Origin: Leptospira montravelensis
GTDB lineage: Bacteria > Spirochaetota > Leptospiria > Leptospirales > Leptospiraceae
Reading direction: 5' to 3'
NCBI RefSeq assembly: GCF_004770045.1
Contig: NZ_RQFO01000004.1
Coordinates: 372,001 to 436,000, forward strand
DNA: 64,000 nt
In this document: positions 61,263-64,000 of the stretch, one piece after another
How positions within the stretch are numbered: the stretch's first letter is position 1
Layout of the letters: the number at the start of each line of letters is the position of its first letter
Position numbers and translations under genes: made by a program
Notes under the pieces: model-generated
Database searches by the model: none
Told to the model about the DNA's origin: nothing
What the model saw: the letters and a program-made list of their open reading frames with translations, nothing else

Positions 61263-62274
61263 AAACTAGTTTTGCTTTTTCAGGAAAGAATACCTTATCA
61301 ATTCTTTCGAGTAGGTATTCTAAATTGGATTCTCTGTCGGCAGAAATACAAATGATTTCCCCTAAATGTGAATAGTTTTTTTGGATCTCTTCTGTGAAAC
61401 TAGGATCATTGTCCCATATATCCATTTTATTGATAACAATGAGAAATTTTTTGGTTAGAAGTGACTGGTTATAATTTCCAAGTTCACTTCGTAACATTTC
61501 TAATTCTTCTTCGAGTTGTAAATTCCCACCATCAAATAAAAATAAAATCCCTTGTACACGTTCAATGTGTTTTAGAAAACTGATCCCAAGGCCTACACCT
61601 TTGGAAGCACCTTCAATGATTCCGGGAATGTCAGCTACTGTATAACGAAACAAATCTTCGTGTCTATGCACCACACCAAGGTTAGGGGATAGGGTAGTGA
61701 AGGCATATCCGGCAATTTTTGGATGGGCATGAGTAATTTTGGCAAGTAAGGTCGACTTACCAGCATTAGGTAATCCAACAATTCCAATATCAGCAAGTAA
61801 CTTTAATTCTAAGATTAGAGAAAGTTCACCACCTTCTTCGCCGGGTTGGCTATAACGAGGTGCTTGTTGGACTGAGGTTTTAAAAAAGGTATTCCCTTTG
61901 CCACCCCGACCTCCCTTGGCAATGGTAAAACTTTCGCCGTCAGCATTGAAATCATAGACAAGTTCCATCGTGACCGCGTCAATGATTTGGGTTCCCACAG
62001 GAACTTTTAGGATTAAGTCTTCTCCATTTTTTCCATTTCGGTTTTGACCAAGGCCTGGTCCTCCGTCTTCTGCGGCATACATCCGATCGGGGAGATAATT
62101 TTCCAAGGTCATCATTCGACCTTCAGCTAGAAAAATGACATCACCACCTTTGCCACCGTCACCACCATCAGGTCCTCCAAATTCGACAAATTTCTCTTTA
62201 TGGAAATGGACAGAACCTGCCCCTCCGTGTCCGGCTCGAATTTGAATGGGTACTTCGTCGATAAATCCGCTCAT
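61249..62274 (-). CDS. obgE: GTPase Obg/CgtA
   Basis: Ribosome-associated GTPase in 50S assembly and stress control. The 341 residues comprise the glycine-rich Obg fold (1-155; [29 protein letters not shown]) and the G domain (156-335): [17 protein letters not shown] (G1), the [13 protein letters not shown] switch, [16 protein letters not shown] (G3) and NKMD (G4). The C-terminal OCT domain is lacking. Upstream hairpins separate it from rpmA. Confidence 0.96.
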   Translation of the reverse strand: MSGFIDEVPIQIRAGHGGAGSVHFHKEKFVEFGGPDGGDGGKGGDVIFLAEGRMMTLENYLPDRMYAAEDGGPGLGQNRNGKNGEDLILKVPVGTQIIDAVTMELVYDFNADGESFTIAKGGRGGKGNTFFKTSVQQAPRYSQPGEEGGELSLILELKLLADIGIVGLPNAGKSTLLAKITHAHPKIAGYAFTTLSPNLGVVHRHEDLFRYTVADIPGIIEGASKGVGLGISFLKHIERVQGILFLFDGGNLQLEEELEMLRSELGNYNQSLLTKKFLIVINKMDIWDNDPSFTEEIQKNYSHLGEIICISADRESNLEYLLERIDKVFFPEKAKLVYENT

Positions 62275-62288
62275 AATTTCCTTTGGTC

Positions 62289-62327
62289 AAAAAAAAACCC
62301 GTTATAGGGAGATCCTAAAACGGGTTT
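62289..62327 (-). terminator. Terminator-like hairpin between rpmA and obgE
   Basis: Read on the minus strand, AAAACCCGTT and AACGGGTTTT form a stem of about 10 base pairs around a 14-base loop, followed by a run of T. It should end part of the rplU-prp-rpmA transcripts, letting obgE and later genes run at a lower level. Confidence 0.75.
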
Positions 62328-62330
62328 TGT

Positions 62331-62352
62331 CCTCTCTCATTTGTAAGAGAGG
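62331..62352 (-). other. Second hairpin just after rpmA
   Basis: CCTCTCT and AGAGAGG form a perfect 7-base stem with an 8-base loop, beginning 1 base after the rpmA stop. There is no T run, so it may protect or process the 3' end of the ribosomal-protein transcript rather than terminate it. Confidence 0.55.
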
Positions 62353-62353
62353 C

Positions 62354-62611
62354 TTATACTTTCGGGTAAACGGAGATTTGTTGTCTTTCTCTAGTTACAT
62401 GTTCGAAAGTCACAACACCGTCAACAAGTGCGTAAAGAGTATGGTCACGACCAATTCCTACGTTTTTTCCTGGTTTGTATTCAGTTCCTCTTTGGCGAAC
62501 AATAATGTTCCCAGCAATGGCTAGTTGGCCACCGTAAACTTTTACACCAAGTCTTTTCGATACCGAATCACGACCGTTCTTTGTGGATCCACCACCTTTC
62601 TTTGTAGCCAT
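62354..62611 (-). CDS. rpmA: 50S ribosomal protein L27
   Basis: Near the peptidyl-transferase centre of the 50S subunit. The 85 residues start [20 protein letters not shown] and continue with [21 protein letters not shown] and [19 protein letters not shown]. The N terminus has no cleavable extension even though a Prp-like protease gene lies just upstream, 3 bases away. Confidence 0.98.
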   Translation of the reverse strand: MATKKGGGSTKNGRDSVSKRLGVKVYGGQLAIAGNIIVRQRGTEYKPGKNVGIGRDHTLYALVDGVVTFEHVTRERQQISVYPKV

Positions 62612-62614
62612 TGT

Positions 62615-62944
62615 TTACCCCTTTATTATTTCGTCGTGGATGGAAATCGCTTCGGAATGAGAGTGTTCTAAAGATTTTAATCCAAACTCAACCATGGAAA
62701 GTAGGCTTTGGTAGCCATCTCTTTGGGTCGGTTTTACTAAAAACCTCAAGTATCCGTCTCGTTTTTCTTCCGTTTCCAAACTGTCTTGTGATGCCAAATA
62801 GGAGTGAGCACTCTGAACCAGAGTGGAGACTCCTGCACACAAAAGATTTTCGCCTCTCGAACCTAAGTCCTTGGGAGAATGTCCTTCCAGTTGGATTCCT
62901 GCGATTTTCCCTCCTAAATCTTTTAAAATTTTACTATAAATCAA
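62615..62944 (-). CDS. Prp/YsxB-family cysteine protease-like protein
   Basis: A protein of 109 residues between rplU and rpmA, the standard place for the ribosomal-processing protease Prp, which in Staphylococcus cuts the N-terminal extension of L27. The catalytic pair is visible: His in IQLEGHSPKDLGSRG and Cys in ENLLCAGVSTLVQSAHSYL. The L27 downstream has no extension to cut, so the substrate is unclear. Confidence 0.88.
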   Translation of the reverse strand: MIYSKILKDLGGKIAGIQLEGHSPKDLGSRGENLLCAGVSTLVQSAHSYLASQDSLETEEKRDGYLRFLVKPTQRDGYQSLLSMVEFGLKSLEHSHSEAISIHDEIIKG

Positions 62945-63253
62945 TTAACCGCTGATAGAAACTACTTGGAGTTTTTGGAGTTGTTGTCTATGACCCCAAG
63001 ACTTCTTGTAGTTTTTTCTCTTTTTGTATTTGAATCCGTGGATTTTTTCACCCTTACAGTCTTCTAATACTTTCAAAGTCACTTTGGCGCCAGACAATGC
63101 TGGGGAACCAATGTTCACTTTGTTGTTATCGGAAAGGAGTAGGACTTTCGTTTCTACTGTGCTTCCAACCGAGTTTCCTGTTTTTTCTGCGACGAATACC
63201 TGGTCAGGAGACACTTTAAATTGTTTGGCTCCAAGTTCAATGATGGCGAACAT
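62945..63253 (-). CDS. rplU: 50S ribosomal protein L21
   Basis: Binds 23S rRNA in the 50S subunit. The 102 residues start MFAIIELGAKQFKVSPDQVF and end with the L21 signature KIHGFKYKKRKNYKKSWGHRQQ. It leads the rplU-prp-rpmA set; the prp gene starts directly after its stop. Confidence 0.98.
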   Translation of the reverse strand: MFAIIELGAKQFKVSPDQVFVAEKTGNSVGSTVETKVLLLSDNNKVNIGSPALSGAKVTLKVLEDCKGEKIHGFKYKKRKNYKKSWGHRQQLQKLQVVSISG

Positions 63254-63287
63254 ATAACTATCCTAATCTCTTTCTCGAATGTAGTTC

Positions 63288-63366
63288 TTACCAGGATTTC
63301 TGATGGGCACCTCTTGTCAAACTGAAATCCCCATTTACAGCCTAACTGGATTAGAATTTCTGGTAA
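63288..63366. repeat. Long-range inverted repeat in the rplU-typA gap
   Basis: TTACCAGGATTTCT (63288-63301) and AGAATTTCTGGTAA (63353-63366) match in 12 of 14 positions as an inverted repeat, 51 bases apart. The right arm ends 5 bases before the typA ATG, so an RNA stem could cover the ribosome-binding region of typA. Confidence 0.45.
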
Positions 63367-63371
63367 AAACA

Positions 63372-64000
63372 ATGGAAATTCGCAACATCGCCATCATCGC
63401 ACACGTCGACCACGGTAAGACGACACTAACAGATTGTATCCTTCGCCATACGGGCGCCGTAACCGCAAAAGAAGACCGAGAAAGAATCATGGATTCCAAC
63501 ACTTTGGAACAGGAAAAAGGGATTACCATCCTTGCCAAGAACACTTCGGTAAAATACAAAGGCACTCGCATTAATATCGTAGACACTCCAGGTCACGCGG
63601 ACTTCGGAGGAGAAGTAGAACGAGTTCTGTCCATGACAGACTGTACACTTTTACTAGTGGATGCATTCGACGGTCCCATGCCACAAACTCGTTTTGTGCT
63701 TGGAAAATCACTCCAACTTGGTCACAAACCCATTGTTGTTGTGAACAAAGTGGACCGGGAAGGAGCAAGACCAGGATTTTCAGTAGACAAAGTATTTGAT
63801 TTGTTTAGTGACCTTGGTGCCACCGAAGAACAGTTAGACTTTCCTATCATTTATGCATCTGCAAAACAAGGTTGGGCAGTAAACCAACTGTCAGAAGTTC
63901 CCGGTTCTAACATTGAACCACTTCTGGATAAAGTTTTGGAACATGTGGCTGCCGTTAAAAACGAAAGTGATAAAGCCCTCCAATTCCAAGTCACAGCACT
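63372..64000 (+). CDS. typA: GTP-binding protein TypA/BipA (3' partial)
   Basis: Translational GTPase with roles in stress and ribosome assembly; cut by the right edge after 209 residues. It opens [20 protein letters not shown] with G1, then [19 protein letters not shown] (G2), [20 protein letters not shown] (G3), [10 protein letters not shown] (G4) and [11 protein letters not shown] (G5). This wording is TypA rather than LepA or EF-G. It diverges from rplU across about 118 bases. Confidence 0.97.
   Translation, partial: MEIRNIAIIAHVDHGKTTLTDCILRHTGAVTAKEDRERIMDSNTLEQEKGITILAKNTSVKYKGTRINIVDTPGHADFGGEVERVLSMTDCTLLLVDAFDGPMPQTRFVLGKSLQLGHKPIVVVNKVDREGARPGFSVDKVFDLFSDLGATEEQLDFPIIYASAKQGWAVNQLSEVPGSNIEPLLDKVLEHVAAVKNESDKALQFQVTA

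Overview
The window looks like chromosomal backbone of a spirochaete of the genus Leptospira, more likely a saprophytic-clade species than a pathogen, though the species is a guess. The reasons are an AT-rich composition, frequent TTG starts, and a set of genes typical of the genus: a DUF1574-like partner beside an MBOAT acyltransferase, many SpoIIE-type phosphatases and cyclases, FecR/LysM envelope proteins, GGDEF and NHL/TPR proteins, and futalosine-route menaquinone synthesis. Coding density is very high. I count 57 protein genes, partial at both ends (a cyclase at the left, typA at the right). I found no rRNA, tRNA, IS element, prophage or CRISPR array. No gap between genes exceeds about 125 bases, so no long stretch is left undescribed.

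Layout. 1-4.2 kb: adenylate cyclase, a FecR protein with fibronectin-like repeats and a further envelope protein, apparently one unit. 4.3-9.9 kb: hisD, panC, mfd. 10-11.5 kb: a SurA-like lipoprotein and uppP. 11.5-14 kb: a 7TM SpoIIE phosphatase on the minus strand. 14-17.8 kb: an RlmI-like methyltransferase and an MBOAT/SGNH-like acylation pair. 17.8-24.7 kb: a J-like membrane protein without HPD, miaB, an LptF/G permease, a pseudo-receiver coiled-coil protein, an exported helical protein, mgsA, an SRPBCC protein and a HesB-like protein. 24.6-28.7 kb: two exported TPR proteins, one with NHL repeats and a VWA-like domain. 28.8-30.4 kb: prfC. 30.4-34.2 kb: LysM-FecR, Ig-like protein and SpoIIE phosphatase. 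34.2-37.5 kb: a membrane Fe-S oxidoreductase divergent from mqnC. 37.6-40.4 kb: HAD phosphatase, GerMN protein and diguanylate cyclase on the minus strand.

40.5-43.3 kb holds the most unusual locus: a lysine 2,3-aminomutase-like radical SAM enzyme, a Ddl-like ATP-grasp ligase and a haem-oxygenase-like diiron protein, joined by two 4-base start/stop overlaps. It looks like a small uncharacterised amino-acid pathway. 43.3-46.4 kb (minus): bacterioferritin, an RlmL-like methyltransferase with an apparent ATA start, a vertebrate-type N-acetylglutamate synthase and a DCC-family thiol protein. 46.5-50.5 kb: a thiolase-like protein without its cysteine, a GT9 glycosyltransferase, an aminopeptidase P and a MarR regulator. 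50.5-54.3 kb (minus): a crotonase with a good operator candidate, an M20 amidohydrolase and TolC. 54.3-56.4 kb: a DUF255 thioredoxin-like protein. 56.4-63.3 kb (minus): rplU-prp-rpmA, then obgE-proB-proA-nadD-yqeK-lytR-rsfS. typA begins at 63,372.

Themes. Two clusters pair a FecR-type envelope protein with a signalling enzyme (cyclase or SpoIIE phosphatase) instead of a sigma factor and TonB receptor. Second messenger and partner-switching signalling is dense: one cyclase, one GGDEF protein and two SpoIIE phosphatases. Seven convergent gene pairs overlap at their 3' ends. All names rest on reading motifs by eye; no database search was possible.
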